In this document: in pieces, positions 1-7,959 of the stretch | How positions within the stretch are numbered: the first letter of the stretch is position 1 | How the letters are laid out: every line of letters begins with the position of its first letter | NCBI GenBank assembly: GCA_964542765.1 | Contig: CAZIVO010000016.1 | Span: 1-45,311, forward strand | Direction of reading: 5' to 3' | DNA length: 45,311 bases | Origin: CAZIVO01 sp964542765 | Lineage (GTDB): Bacteria > Planctomycetota > UBA1135 > UBA2386 | The notes under the pieces: generated by a model | What the model was told of the DNA's origin: nothing | Databases searched by the model: none | Seen by the model: only the letters and a program-made list of their open reading frames with translations | Program-made: the position numbers and the translations under genes

Positions 1-2
1 CG

Positions 3-395
3 ATGCCCTTTGTCTGGGGAATCGGTGCTGCCCTGATCTTTTCGCCGCAACTGGCCCGCTGGATAAGTTCCCTCGCCTGGCTGGAGACCATTGTTTACTC
101 GGTGGTCGTCCTGTTCATCTCCTCGAAGTTCGAGATGGCCGTGGTTCATCAGTTGCCGGCACTTCTGTTCCTTTTGGGATCGAGCCTCGTTGTGTTTCGC
201 CGACAGCGAAGTCCCGGATCGATCTGGCTTGTTATGGGCCTCTCTATCATGCTTGCAGGTTCGGCAGTTCAACAGATGCGCGTTTCGCTTCATCCAGTCC
301 TGTTCACCCACAATGCTGTGTACCACGTGATTGAAATGATTGGTCTGTTTGGGGTCTTTCGGGCCACCAAGGATCTGAAAGCGAGGGGTTCATGA
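3..395 (+). CDS. Integral membrane protein, probably 5'-truncated by the window edge
   Basis: I do not recognise the family. The readable 130 residues are mostly hydrophobic and hold about four membrane segments, including stretches around ETIVYSVVVLFISS, LPALLFLLGSSLVVF and IWLVMGLSIMLAGSA. The C-terminal part has an HNAVYHVIEMIGLFGVF stretch, so a His pair lies near a membrane face. The first ATG is only two bases inside the window and no ribosome site can be seen, so the real start may lie upstream. The stop overlaps the start of the next gene by four bases (ATGA), which suggests translational coupling with that second membrane protein. No enzymatic motif is visible and the role is unknown. 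Confidence 0.6.
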   Translation: MPFVWGIGAALIFSPQLARWISSLAWLETIVYSVVVLFISSKFEMAVVHQLPALLFLLGSSLVVFRRQRSPGSIWLVMGLSIMLAGSAVQQMRVSLHPVLFTHNAVYHVIEMIGLFGVFRATKDLKARGS

Positions 396-1048
396 CCTCT
401 TCACCTCCATCGGTAGGTTGGCGACGGGGTGATGATCGACTCTGGCTTATCCCGTCGATCATCGTCATCACCGTTTGGTCCTACATCGGACACCTGGACT
501 TCGCGACATGGGTCTTCGAGATCATTGTAGGACTGTTGTTTCTGTGCGTCCTGATTGCGGCTTACCCGAGGTTTCGCTTCGCCAGGGTTATCTACATCGT
601 TGCCCTTGTCCACTATCTCGTTCTGGCCATCGGTGGGAAATACACCTACTCGGAGTCACCGGTGGGGGCTTGGATGCAGGATTTGTTGAGCTTGGAGCGC
701 AACCCGTTCGACAGGATTGGACACTTCATGCAGGGTTTCACGCCGGCCATCGTCGTGCGGGAACTCCTGTTGCGAAGGACCCTGTTGCACAGAGGGTGGG
801 CGCTGCGGTGGATCATCATCAGCATCTCCCTCGCATTCAGCGCTTTCTACGAACTCCTTGAGTGGTGGATGGTGATTTTTTTCTATCCGGATGTAGGCCC
901 TGAATGGCTAGGACACCAGGGCGATCCTTTCGATGCGCAAGCAGACATGCTGATGGCAATTCTTGGTGCTCTGCTGGCGATGGTCTTGCTGTCCGGCTTG
1001 CAGGACCGTCAGATGAGTTCTGCGGGGCATTTCGGGCTTGAAGATTAA
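392..1048 (+). CDS. DUF2238 / YjdF-like inner membrane protein
   Basis: This 218-residue polytopic membrane protein matches the layout of the DUF2238 (E. coli YjdF-like) family. It has hydrophobic segments near residues 20-35, 40-58, 65-80, 135-155 and 185-202. Typical family stretches are present: NPFDRIGHFMQGFTPA in the middle, ELLEWW, and a C-terminal GHQGDPFDAQADMLMAILGA that aligns with the family's GD-D-Q-DM signature. The start overlaps the stop of the preceding membrane gene, so the two are probably co-transcribed. The biochemical role of the family is not established, to my knowledge. The family call is fairly secure and the function is not. Confidence 0.8.
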   Translation: MTSSPPSVGWRRGDDRLWLIPSIIVITVWSYIGHLDFATWVFEIIVGLLFLCVLIAAYPRFRFARVIYIVALVHYLVLAIGGKYTYSESPVGAWMQDLLSLERNPFDRIGHFMQGFTPAIVVRELLLRRTLLHRGWALRWIIISISLAFSAFYELLEWWMVIFFYPDVGPEWLGHQGDPFDAQADMLMAILGALLAMVLLSGLQDRQMSSAGHFGLED

Positions 1049-1150
1049 CGCAAGGGCTGTTCAACAGTCAGTAAGTTGCACCGCCACTGCCCAGGCGTCG
1101 GCTCCGCAGGCGCTCCCCGGCTCTGATCCACACCGTGAAGGTGACCCCAC

Positions 1151-2131
1151 TTGCGCATCTGCTTGCTGACCACACAGGACCTTGACGTCGATCCCTTCCC
1201 GGAGAACGACTGGCCCTGTGACCCTCGCCCCTTCCTTCCGGGCGACGACTGGTATGTGGCGACGTTGGTTGACAAGGCGAGTGCGGCTGGAGAGGTCGAG
1301 CGGTTGATTGGCGAGGGATTCGATCTGTTCTTCAACCTCTGTGATGGTGCAGCGGACCAGGATATCCCAGGCATAGAGGTGGTCGAGACGCTCGAGAAGC
1401 ATGGCGTGCCGTTCACGGGAGCAACTTCCGAGTGTTACGAACCCACGCGCGAGGAGATGAAGGCTGCCTGCCGAAAGATAGGTATCGCGACTCCTTCTTA
1501 TGTCCATGCTCGCAGTGAGGAGGATGTCGATCGGGCGGCCACAACACTTCGCTTCCCACTCTTCGTGAAACACTACAGCAGCTATGCGAGTGTCGACCTG
1601 AGTCGTCACTCACGTGCGCGAACTCCGGAAGGTCTCCGTCGGCAGGCGCGCAAGATCATCTCTCGCCATGGCGCTGCTTTGATCGAAGAGTTCATCGAGG
1701 GGGCCGAGTGCACGGTTCTTGTCGCGGAGAATCCGGAAGATCCGGAATGCCCGGTCACCTACACGCCGATTCAATACCGCTTTCCCGAAGGGGAGAGCTT
1801 CAAGCACTCGGATTTGAAATGGGATGACTACGGTGATCTCGAGGCCTTCCCGGTTGCCGATCCGGAGCTCGATGCGAGGTTGAGAGATGAAGCTGCTCGA
1901 TTCTTCGTCGCTCTCAAGGGTGCGAGCTTTGGTCGTTGTGATTTCCGGGTCGGCCGCGATGGCACGCCATACATGCTGGAGATCAATGCCAACTGTGGCG
2001 TCTATTATCCGCCTACCGATCCCGGCAGTGCTGATATCTGCCTTGCCGAGGATCCGGCCGGTCATGCCGGCTTCACGCGTCAGCTGGTGGCCGCTGCTCT
2101 TGGCAGGCATGCACGGCGATCCGCTGAATAA
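1151..2131 (+). CDS. ATP-grasp ligase, D-alanine-D-alanine ligase-like
   Basis: This 326-residue protein has the ATP-grasp order of the D-Ala-D-Ala ligase group: an N-terminal region with a DLFFNLCDG stretch, a nucleotide-binding middle (FPLFVKHYSSYASVDLS, then EEFIEGAECTVLV) and a C-terminal metal-binding segment (GRCDFRVGRDG and MLEINANCG). Such enzymes use ATP to activate a carboxylate and join it to an amine. The start is TTG: the codon three triplets upstream is an in-frame stop, and an AGGTG sits seven bases before the TTG. The N-terminus departs from true Ddl enzymes, and nothing nearby is a cell-wall gene apart from the S66 peptidase at 5.1-6.0 kb. A role in peptide or amino-acid-conjugate synthesis is as likely as peptidoglycan synthesis. 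Confidence 0.75.
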   Translation: MRICLLTTQDLDVDPFPENDWPCDPRPFLPGDDWYVATLVDKASAAGEVERLIGEGFDLFFNLCDGAADQDIPGIEVVETLEKHGVPFTGATSECYEPTREEMKAACRKIGIATPSYVHARSEEDVDRAATTLRFPLFVKHYSSYASVDLSRHSRARTPEGLRRQARKIISRHGAALIEEFIEGAECTVLVAENPEDPECPVTYTPIQYRFPEGESFKHSDLKWDDYGDLEAFPVADPELDARLRDEAARFFVALKGASFGRCDFRVGRDGTPYMLEINANCGVYYPPTDPGSADICLAEDPAGHAGFTRQLVAAALGRHARRSAE

Positions 2132-2201
2132 GCGCGGGTCTTGCTGGCACTTCCGCAGAGCAACCGTCTTTGGCGATCTCTCGTCTTCGGGGCAGGGTTT
2201 C

Positions 2202-2220
2202 GGGTTGCCGTGGGCAATCC
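2202..2220 (+). terminator. Hairpin after the ATP-grasp gene
   Basis: An eight-pair stem (GGGTTGCC with GGCAATCC, one G-U pair) closes on a GTG loop about 70 bases after the ATP-grasp stop and 47 bases before the next start. No T-run follows, so it is at best a weak or factor-assisted terminator, or an mRNA-end stabiliser. The rest of the 136-base gap shows nothing clear. Confidence 0.25.
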
Positions 2221-2267
2221 TGTATGAGGTGAGAGTTTGCCGCCCTGCCTCGGGTTAGGATGGCCGC

Positions 2268-3827
2268 ATGCGTATCCCTTTGATGTTCCTCTTTGTTTGT
2301 ATCAGCGCGGTCGGTGGTTATTGCCAGGACGGTCCGGGGCTGGTGCCGATCTTCGATGGCAAGACCCTGAACGGCTGGGATGGTGACGCCAAGTACTGGC
2401 GCGTCGAGGATGGCGCGATCACCGGCGAGAGCACTGCCGAGAATCCTTGCAAGCGGAATACCTTCTTGATCTGGCGTCTGGGAGAACTCGATGATTTTGA
2501 GCTCAGGCTTCGGTATCGCATCACGGCAGGGAACTCGGGTATTCAGTACCGCTCCATTGATCGTGGCGATTGGAAGATCAGCGGTTACCAGGCAGATATC
2601 TCGGCTGATGGTCGCTGGACGGGAACCAATTATCATGAGCATGGTCGTGCGATCCTGGCCAAGCGCGGACAGAAGGTCGTGGTTGGCGATGGCAGAGGCA
2701 ATGTCGAGGTTCTCGGGTCGCTGGGAGATGCAGAGGAACTGCTCGCGAAGATCAAGCCGAACGACTGGAACGAGTATCGGATCGTCGCGCACGGGCGCCG
2801 CTTGATCCAGGAGATCAATGGCACGGTCATGTCCGATGTTCTCGACAAGGGCGAGAAGGACTTTCTTCGCTCAGGTGTGCTGGCCCTGCAGATCCACTCG
2901 GGCCCGCCGATGAAGGTGCAGTTCAAGGACATCCATCTGAAACGGCTTGCGCTTGCCGATGGCGAAAAGAAGGTCGTGCTGGTGGCCGGTCGCAAGAGTC
3001 ATGGGTTCGGATCCCACGAGCACAGAGCGGGATGCATGCTTTTGGCGAAGCAACTCAATGCCAATGCGCCCAAGGTCGTGGCGACTGTTTACAGCGGTGG
3101 TTGGCCCAAGGACCCCACAGCCTTCGACAATGCCAACTCGATTGTGATGTACATGGATGGTGGCGGCCGGCATCCGATCAACAAGCATCTCGCGGAGATG
3201 GGGGCCTTGATGAAGAAGGGCATTGGTCTGGTTTGCTTGCATTACGCGGTCGAGGTGCCCAAGGGCGAGTCGGGCGATCGTATGCTCGATTGGACCGGTG
3301 GCTATTTCGAGACGTGGTGGTCGGTCAACCCGCACTGGAAGGCAGAGTTCAAGTCCATGCCGGACCACCCTGTTGCGCGCGGTGTAAAACCCTTCTCCAT
3401 CGATGACGAATGGTACTACCACATGCGCTTTCGTCCCGGGATGGCGAGGGTATCCCCGATCCTCACGGCCATCCCCCCGCCCTCGACCCTCAAGCGAAAG
3501 GATGGTGCCCACAGCAACAACCAGCACGTTCGTGCGCGCAGGGGCATGCCCGAGCATGTTGCGTGGGCGAGCGAGCGAGAGGACGGCGGTCGGGGTTTCG
3601 GCTTTACCGGCGGACATTTCCACTGGGGTTGGGGACACGACGATTTCCGCAAGCTTGCACTGAACGCGATCGTGTGGACTGCCGGTTTGGATGTTCCTCA
3701 AGGAGGTGTGCAGTCACCGACACCGACCGTCGATGAGTTGCTCGCGAACCAGGATTACGGGGTGCCGAAGAAGTTCAACCGTGCCTCGCTCGAGGCGAAG
3801 TTGAAGGCCTGGAATAGCCCACGATGA
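2268..3827 (+). CDS. Secreted DUF1080 (3-keto-disaccharide hydrolase-like) and ThuA-like fusion
   Basis: This 519-residue protein begins with a signal peptide (hydrophobic run MFLFVCISAVGG, likely cleavage near residue 20). Residues about 24-230 form a DUF1080 domain with the family opening GLVPIFDGKTLNGWDG and a later SGIQYRS and GYQADI. This jelly-roll fold includes 3-keto-disaccharide hydrolases. Residues about 235-470 form a ThuA-like domain, a glutamine-amidotransferase-like fold, with KKVVLVAGRKSHG at its start and a FTGGHFHWGWG stretch at its end. An AGGATGG lies seven bases before the ATG. The combination fits extracytoplasmic sugar processing and is common in Planctomycetota and Verrucomicrobia. 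The substrate is unknown, and the ThuA part may be non-catalytic. Confidence 0.85.
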   Translation: MRIPLMFLFVCISAVGGYCQDGPGLVPIFDGKTLNGWDGDAKYWRVEDGAITGESTAENPCKRNTFLIWRLGELDDFELRLRYRITAGNSGIQYRSIDRGDWKISGYQADISADGRWTGTNYHEHGRAILAKRGQKVVVGDGRGNVEVLGSLGDAEELLAKIKPNDWNEYRIVAHGRRLIQEINGTVMSDVLDKGEKDFLRSGVLALQIHSGPPMKVQFKDIHLKRLALADGEKKVVLVAGRKSHGFGSHEHRAGCMLLAKQLNANAPKVVATVYSGGWPKDPTAFDNANSIVMYMDGGGRHPINKHLAEMGALMKKGIGLVCLHYAVEVPKGESGDRMLDWTGGYFETWWSVNPHWKAEFKSMPDHPVARGVKPFSIDDEWYYHMRFRPGMARVSPILTAIPPPSTLKRKDGAHSNNQHVRARRGMPEHVAWASEREDGGRGFGFTGGHFHWGWGHDDFRKLALNAIVWTAGLDVPQGGVQSPTPTVDELLANQDYGVPKKFNRASLEAKLKAWNSPR

Positions 3828-3848
3828 TTCCAGTCGCGAACCACTATC

Positions 3849-5093
3849 ATGACTGACAGTTCTGCCACACCCCATGGCTTTCGACCGGTGCCCAGAACCG
3901 GTGTCATCTACGTGATGACCGAGGCGACCCGCTGTGGTTTCGTGCAAGATCGGTCAGCCTGGGCCAATCTTGGTCAGGGGGCTCCCGAGATCTCTCCCTT
4001 GCCGGATGCGCCGGCGCGCCTCAGTAGTTTCGAGATCCCGGCAGATGACCAGGAGTATTCTCCGGTCGTGGGTATGCCGGAGTTGCGAGATGCAGTCGCT
4101 CGCCTCTACAACGAGCGCTACCGCCGTGGCAAGAGCAGCCAGTACACGCGTGAGAATGTTGCGATCAGCGCCGGTGGCCGACTTGCCCTGACGCGTCTGG
4201 TCTCCACGATCGGACACACCAACGTTGGCCATTTCCTGCCGGACTACACGGCCTACGAGGAACTTCTCGACAGCTTCGGCTCCTTCGTCCCGATCCCGAT
4301 CCTCGCCGAACCCGATGTCGCTTACGAGTTCTCGGCGCAGCAACTGGAGCGCGAGATTCTCGGCCGTGGCCTGTCCGCGGTGCTCCTGTCCAATCCGTGC
4401 AATCCGACCGGAAGGCTGATCTGTGGGGAGCCCTTGCGCGAGTGGGTGGCGACTGCATGTGGCCTCGAATGCACTCTGATCTTCGATGAGTTCTACTCGC
4501 ATTACGTCTACGGACTCGATCGCCCCTCGGTATCGGCTGCCGAGTTCATCGATGATGTGAACGAGGATTCGGTTGTCATCATCGATGGCCTCACCAAGAA
4601 CTGGCGCTACCCCGGGATGCGGGTGTCATGGACGGTGGGGCCGGCACCGATCATTGATCTCGTGGCGTCCGCCGGGAGCTTTCTCGATGGTGGTTGCTCG
4701 CGGCCGATGCAGGTTGCGGCGACCCCTTTGCTCGAGCCGGAGATCGCTGATCGGGAGGCCTTGGCCTTGCAGGCGACCTTTACCCACAAGCGCGAGGTCA
4801 TGCTGGCTGGATTGCGAGATCTCGGCGTTGTGGTCGAACCGTCGCCGGCCGGAGCCTTCTACTGCTGGGGCGATCTGCGTGGACTTCCCGAGGGCCGGGA
4901 TACGGGCATGCTCCTCTTCCGCAAGGCGCTCGAGGAAAAGGTTGTCCTCGTGCCGGGGGTTTTCTTCGACATCAATCCTGGCAAGCGACGCCCCGATCGC
5001 GCGAGCCGCTACGGCCACTTCGCACGGTTCTCCTTCGGTCCTCCGTTGGCCGAGATCGAGCGTGGGCTCGAAGCCCTGCGCAAGATCATCTGA
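3849..5093 (+). CDS. Class I/II PLP-dependent aminotransferase
   Basis: This 414-residue fold-type I aminotransferase carries the usual order of motifs: ISAGGRLAL in the cofactor phosphate region, PDYTAYEELL for the ring-stacking area, NPCNPTG, DEFYSHYVYG, and the Schiff-base lysine at residue 250 in DGLTKNWRYPGMRVSW. A C-terminal ARFSFG holds the likely substrate-carboxylate arginine. The amino-acid substrate cannot be read from sequence. The gene follows the DUF1080-ThuA gene by 21 bases, has no clear Shine-Dalgarno sequence, and its 3' end overlaps the convergent S66 peptidase gene by eight bases. Similar enzymes act in aspartate, tyrosine or secondary amino-acid metabolism. With the nearby ATP-grasp enzyme it could belong to a small amino-acid or peptide pathway, which is conjecture. 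Confidence 0.85.
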   Translation: MTDSSATPHGFRPVPRTGVIYVMTEATRCGFVQDRSAWANLGQGAPEISPLPDAPARLSSFEIPADDQEYSPVVGMPELRDAVARLYNERYRRGKSSQYTRENVAISAGGRLALTRLVSTIGHTNVGHFLPDYTAYEELLDSFGSFVPIPILAEPDVAYEFSAQQLEREILGRGLSAVLLSNPCNPTGRLICGEPLREWVATACGLECTLIFDEFYSHYVYGLDRPSVSAAEFIDDVNEDSVVIIDGLTKNWRYPGMRVSWTVGPAPIIDLVASAGSFLDGGCSRPMQVAATPLLEPEIADREALALQATFTHKREVMLAGLRDLGVVVEPSPAGAFYCWGDLRGLPEGRDTGMLLFRKALEEKVVLVPGVFFDINPGKRRPDRASRYGHFARFSFGPPLAEIERGLEALRKII

Positions 5094-6042
5094 CGGCGGC
5101 TTCGAGGAGCGAGACACGAGGTGTCCTGGCCTCGTCTGGAGCCTCGATCCGGGCCCGCCCTCCGAAGGGCAGCGTCCAGGATCCCGGTCGGTGTCCGAAT
5201 GGAAGGCGGTGCACGACGGGTGCTGAGATTCCACGGAGGCGATCGAGAAAAACCTCGGTGATGTCTTCGTCTTCGCTGGCCAGCCTCGTTCCCTTGGTGT
5301 GGAAATCACCCATCAGCACACCCGCCGCCTTCTCGAAGAAGTCTGCCAGCAACAACTGGGTCAGCATCCGATCGATGCGGTAGGGGTCCTCGCCGATGTC
5401 TTCGAGAAAGACGATGGCATTCCGGGAGTCAATTTCCCAGGGAGTGCCCATCAAGGCGCAGACCAGCGAGAGGTTGCCGCCGACCAAAGGCCCTTCGCAA
5501 GTACCGGTTCGGATCACGTGCGGGTGATCGCTGCCGGCGATTGGTGGCAGCTCACAGGCCTCGGTTTTCGTGAGGAGATTTCTTTGCAGATCGGAGCAGG
5601 CCTTGCCCATGGCATAGGGAGCACTCGTGGCGGCCATCGGACCGTGAAAGGAGATCAGGCCGACCTCTTTCCATGCGGCGGCGAGCAGCGCGGTGATGTC
5701 GCTGTAGCCGAGGATCGGCTTGGGATCGTGACGCAAGCTCGAGAAGTCGATCCGGTTCAGAATGCGCATCGTTCCGTAGCCGCCCCGTGAGCAGACCACT
5801 GCCCGCACACTCTTGTCGTCGATGGCATCTTGCAGGTCGGCGGCCCTTTGACGATCGCTGCCGGCGAGATAGCCGTTGCGAGCCTTGGCGTGGGCGCTGA
5901 GTTTGGGCGAGAAACCCCAGGATTGGAGTCGGCGCAGGCCTTGCTTGAGGCTCTCCGGTTCCGAGACAGGCCCTGCTGGCGACAGGACCGCGATCTTGTC
6001 ACCGGGTTGCAGGGCGCGTGGAAGGATGCGCTCTCTTGCCAT
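5086..6042 (-). CDS. LD-carboxypeptidase / MccF-like serine peptidase (family S66)
   Basis: This is a cytoplasmic S66 peptidase of about 318 residues. Members trim D-Ala from L,D-linked muropeptides (LdcA) or inactivate peptide antibiotics such as microcin C (MccF). The N-terminus LQPGDKIAVLSPAGPV, the RGGYGTMRILNRID loop, the nucleophile elbow GYSDIT (Ser), VFLEDIGEDPYRIDRML (catalytic Glu) and LPFGHRPGSWTLPFG (catalytic His) are all present. The reading frame extends upstream to 6174, but I place the start at 6042 (MARERILP). A GGTGA lies five bases before it, family members start about there, and the longer form would run into the divergent hydrolase gene. Whether it is a recycling enzyme or an immunity-type MccF is not decidable from this sequence. 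Confidence 0.88.
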   Translation of the reverse strand: MARERILPRALQPGDKIAVLSPAGPVSEPESLKQGLRRLQSWGFSPKLSAHAKARNGYLAGSDRQRAADLQDAIDDKSVRAVVCSRGGYGTMRILNRIDFSSLRHDPKPILGYSDITALLAAAWKEVGLISFHGPMAATSAPYAMGKACSDLQRNLLTKTEACELPPIAGSDHPHVIRTGTCEGPLVGGNLSLVCALMGTPWEIDSRNAIVFLEDIGEDPYRIDRMLTQLLLADFFEKAAGVLMGDFHTKGTRLASEDEDITEVFLDRLRGISAPVVHRLPFGHRPGSWTLPFGGRARIEAPDEARTPRVSLLEAAVR

Positions 6043-6142
6043 TGAGTTCACCATGAGCTTGTTGGATGCCCTGTTTTTGGAATCGAGCTTGGGGGCTGCG
6101 ACTCCGCCATCATGGAGTATCGTATCGCCACCGGAGCTGACC

Positions 6143-7948
6143 ATGAACCGATCCAGGAACATCTGTGTAGTCATTTTCTTGTCCGCTGCATCTCTTGCCG
6201 GGACGTGCGTTTCGCAGTCGGATGCTTCCTCATCACGGGAGGTCGCCTACAAATCGGTGGGCGAAGTTGAGCTGAAGGCTCACCTTCACCTTCCGCCGGA
6301 TTGGAAAGGCAGCGACTCGCGGCCGGCCATCGTCTTCTTCTTCGGAGGAGGCTGGACGGGCGGCGAGGTCGAGCAGTTCGAACCGCAGGCAGAGGCCTTG
6401 GCCGCGCGCGGCATGGTTGCCGTGAGGGCGGATTACCGGGTCAAGAGCCGTCACGGAGTTCTGCCGGACGCCTGTGTCATGGATGCGAAGAGCGCCATCC
6501 GCTGGGTGCGTGCGAACAGTGCTGGCCTCGGTGTCGACCCTGATCGAATCGTCGCCGCTGGCGGTTCTGCCGGTGGACATATTGCGGCCTGTACCGCTCT
6601 GGCGCCGGAACTGGAGCCTGTGGGTGAGGATCAAGGGACTTCATCTCGGCCGAATGCGCTCGTTCTGTTCAACCCGGTGATGCGATTCAGTGGTATCGAC
6701 AAGCTGGAGCGTCGGCTCGACGGCGATGCTGAACTGGCGAGAAAGATCTCGCCGACTCTTCACGTGGAGGCGAACTCACCGCCGTCCCTGTTGATCTATG
6801 GCACCAAGGACGTGCTGATGGAACAGGGACGGGAGTATGTCGAGGCTGCCGAAAAGGTGGCTTGCCGTGCGGAAATGTTCACGGTCGAGGGGCAGGGCCA
6901 TGGTTTTTTCAATCGTCAGCCGTGGCGGGACCAGGCCTCCGAGCAGGTGGATCGCTTTCTTGTTTCACTCGGCTATCTCGAGTCGGACGATCCCCAATGG
7001 GTCGTTTACCAGGGCCGGGAAGGTGAGGGCAAGGGCAAGCATATCGTTCTCATCAGTGGTGATGAGGAATACCGATCCGAGGAGGCCTTGCCGCAGTTGG
7101 GCAAAATCCTCGCCGTCCACCATGGCTTCAAGTGCACGGTTGTCTTCGCGATCGATCCGAAGACTGGCGCGATCAATCCCGATGTGAGCGACAATATCCC
7201 GGGTCTCGCCGCGCTCGAAGATGCGGATCTGATGGTCATCGCGACCCGTTTCCGTGATCTTCCCGATGAGCAGATGAAGCATATCGACGCCTGGGTAGAG
7301 GCGGGCAAGCCGATCATAGGTATGCGTACAGCAACACATGCATTCAAGACCGGTAAGGACAGGAAGTACGCGCGCTACAGCTTCAATAGCCGGGAATGGA
7401 AGGGTGGCTTCGGCCGCCAGATTCTCGGTGAGACATGGGTCAGCCATCATGGTCACCATGGGCGTCAGAGCACCAGAGGCTTGATCGCCGAGGGCAAGGC
7501 CGATCACTCGATCGTCAGGGGGATCGAGAATGGTGATGTCTGGGGCCCGACCGATGTCTATGGAGTGCGCCTACCCCAGCCTGAAGGTTGCGAGGCGATC
7601 ATCATGGGGCAGGTCGTCCAGGGCATGAAGTTCGATGATCCTGCAGCGGAGGGCAAGAAGAACGAGCCGATGATGCCGGTTGCCTGGGTGAAAACCTACG
7701 AGATCAGCAAGGGCGCAAAAGGGCGCGTCTTCACCACCACCATGGGTGCGGCGACGGATCTTGTTGCCGAAGGAACCCGGCGCATGCTAGTCAATGCCTG
7801 CTACTGGGCTCTGGGCATGGAGAAGGAAGTTCCCCAGAGCTCGGTCGTTGACCTGGTGGGCGAGTTCGAGCCGACCCGGTTTGGATTCGGCCGTTCCAAG
7901 AAGGGCGTCATGCCAAGCGAGCATGCATTGAAACTCGATCGTCGTTGA
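6143..7948 (+). CDS. Secreted alpha/beta-hydrolase and ThuA-like fusion
   Basis: This 601-residue protein has a signal peptide (hydrophobic run ICVVIFLSAASLAG). Residues about 35-285 form an esterase/acetyl-xylan-esterase-like alpha/beta hydrolase: the oxyanion segment is FFFGGGWTGG, the nucleophile is Ser142 in GGSAGGH, an acid lies near LLIYGTKD, and the His is in GQGHGFF. Residues about 295-580 form a ThuA-like domain (HIVLISGDEEYRSEEALPQLGKILA, then IGMRTATHAF and TTTMGAATDL). The open frame begins at 5876, but the true start is the ATG at 6143. It has GGAG six bases upstream and begins the signal peptide, and the upstream part is only antisense to the S66 gene. It probably deacylates or remodels polysaccharide outside the cytoplasm. 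It is the second ThuA fusion within 4 kb. Confidence 0.85.
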   Translation: MNRSRNICVVIFLSAASLAGTCVSQSDASSSREVAYKSVGEVELKAHLHLPPDWKGSDSRPAIVFFFGGGWTGGEVEQFEPQAEALAARGMVAVRADYRVKSRHGVLPDACVMDAKSAIRWVRANSAGLGVDPDRIVAAGGSAGGHIAACTALAPELEPVGEDQGTSSRPNALVLFNPVMRFSGIDKLERRLDGDAELARKISPTLHVEANSPPSLLIYGTKDVLMEQGREYVEAAEKVACRAEMFTVEGQGHGFFNRQPWRDQASEQVDRFLVSLGYLESDDPQWVVYQGREGEGKGKHIVLISGDEEYRSEEALPQLGKILAVHHGFKCTVVFAIDPKTGAINPDVSDNIPGLAALEDADLMVIATRFRDLPDEQMKHIDAWVEAGKPIIGMRTATHAFKTGKDRKYARYSFNSREWKGGFGRQILGETWVSHHGHHGRQSTRGLIAEGKADHSIVRGIENGDVWGPTDVYGVRLPQPEGCEAIIMGQVVQGMKFDDPAAEGKKNEPMMPVAWVKTYEISKGAKGRVFTTTMGAATDLVAEGTRRMLVNACYWALGMEKEVPQSSVVDLVGEFEPTRFGFGRSKKGVMPSEHALKLDRR

Positions 7949-7959
7949 GGAGACGCTTC

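Noticed and set aside
5876..6142. Long upstream extension of the alpha/beta-hydrolase-ThuA frame
   Set aside because: It is antisense to the S66 gene and precedes an ATG with a good ribosome site and signal peptide at 6143.
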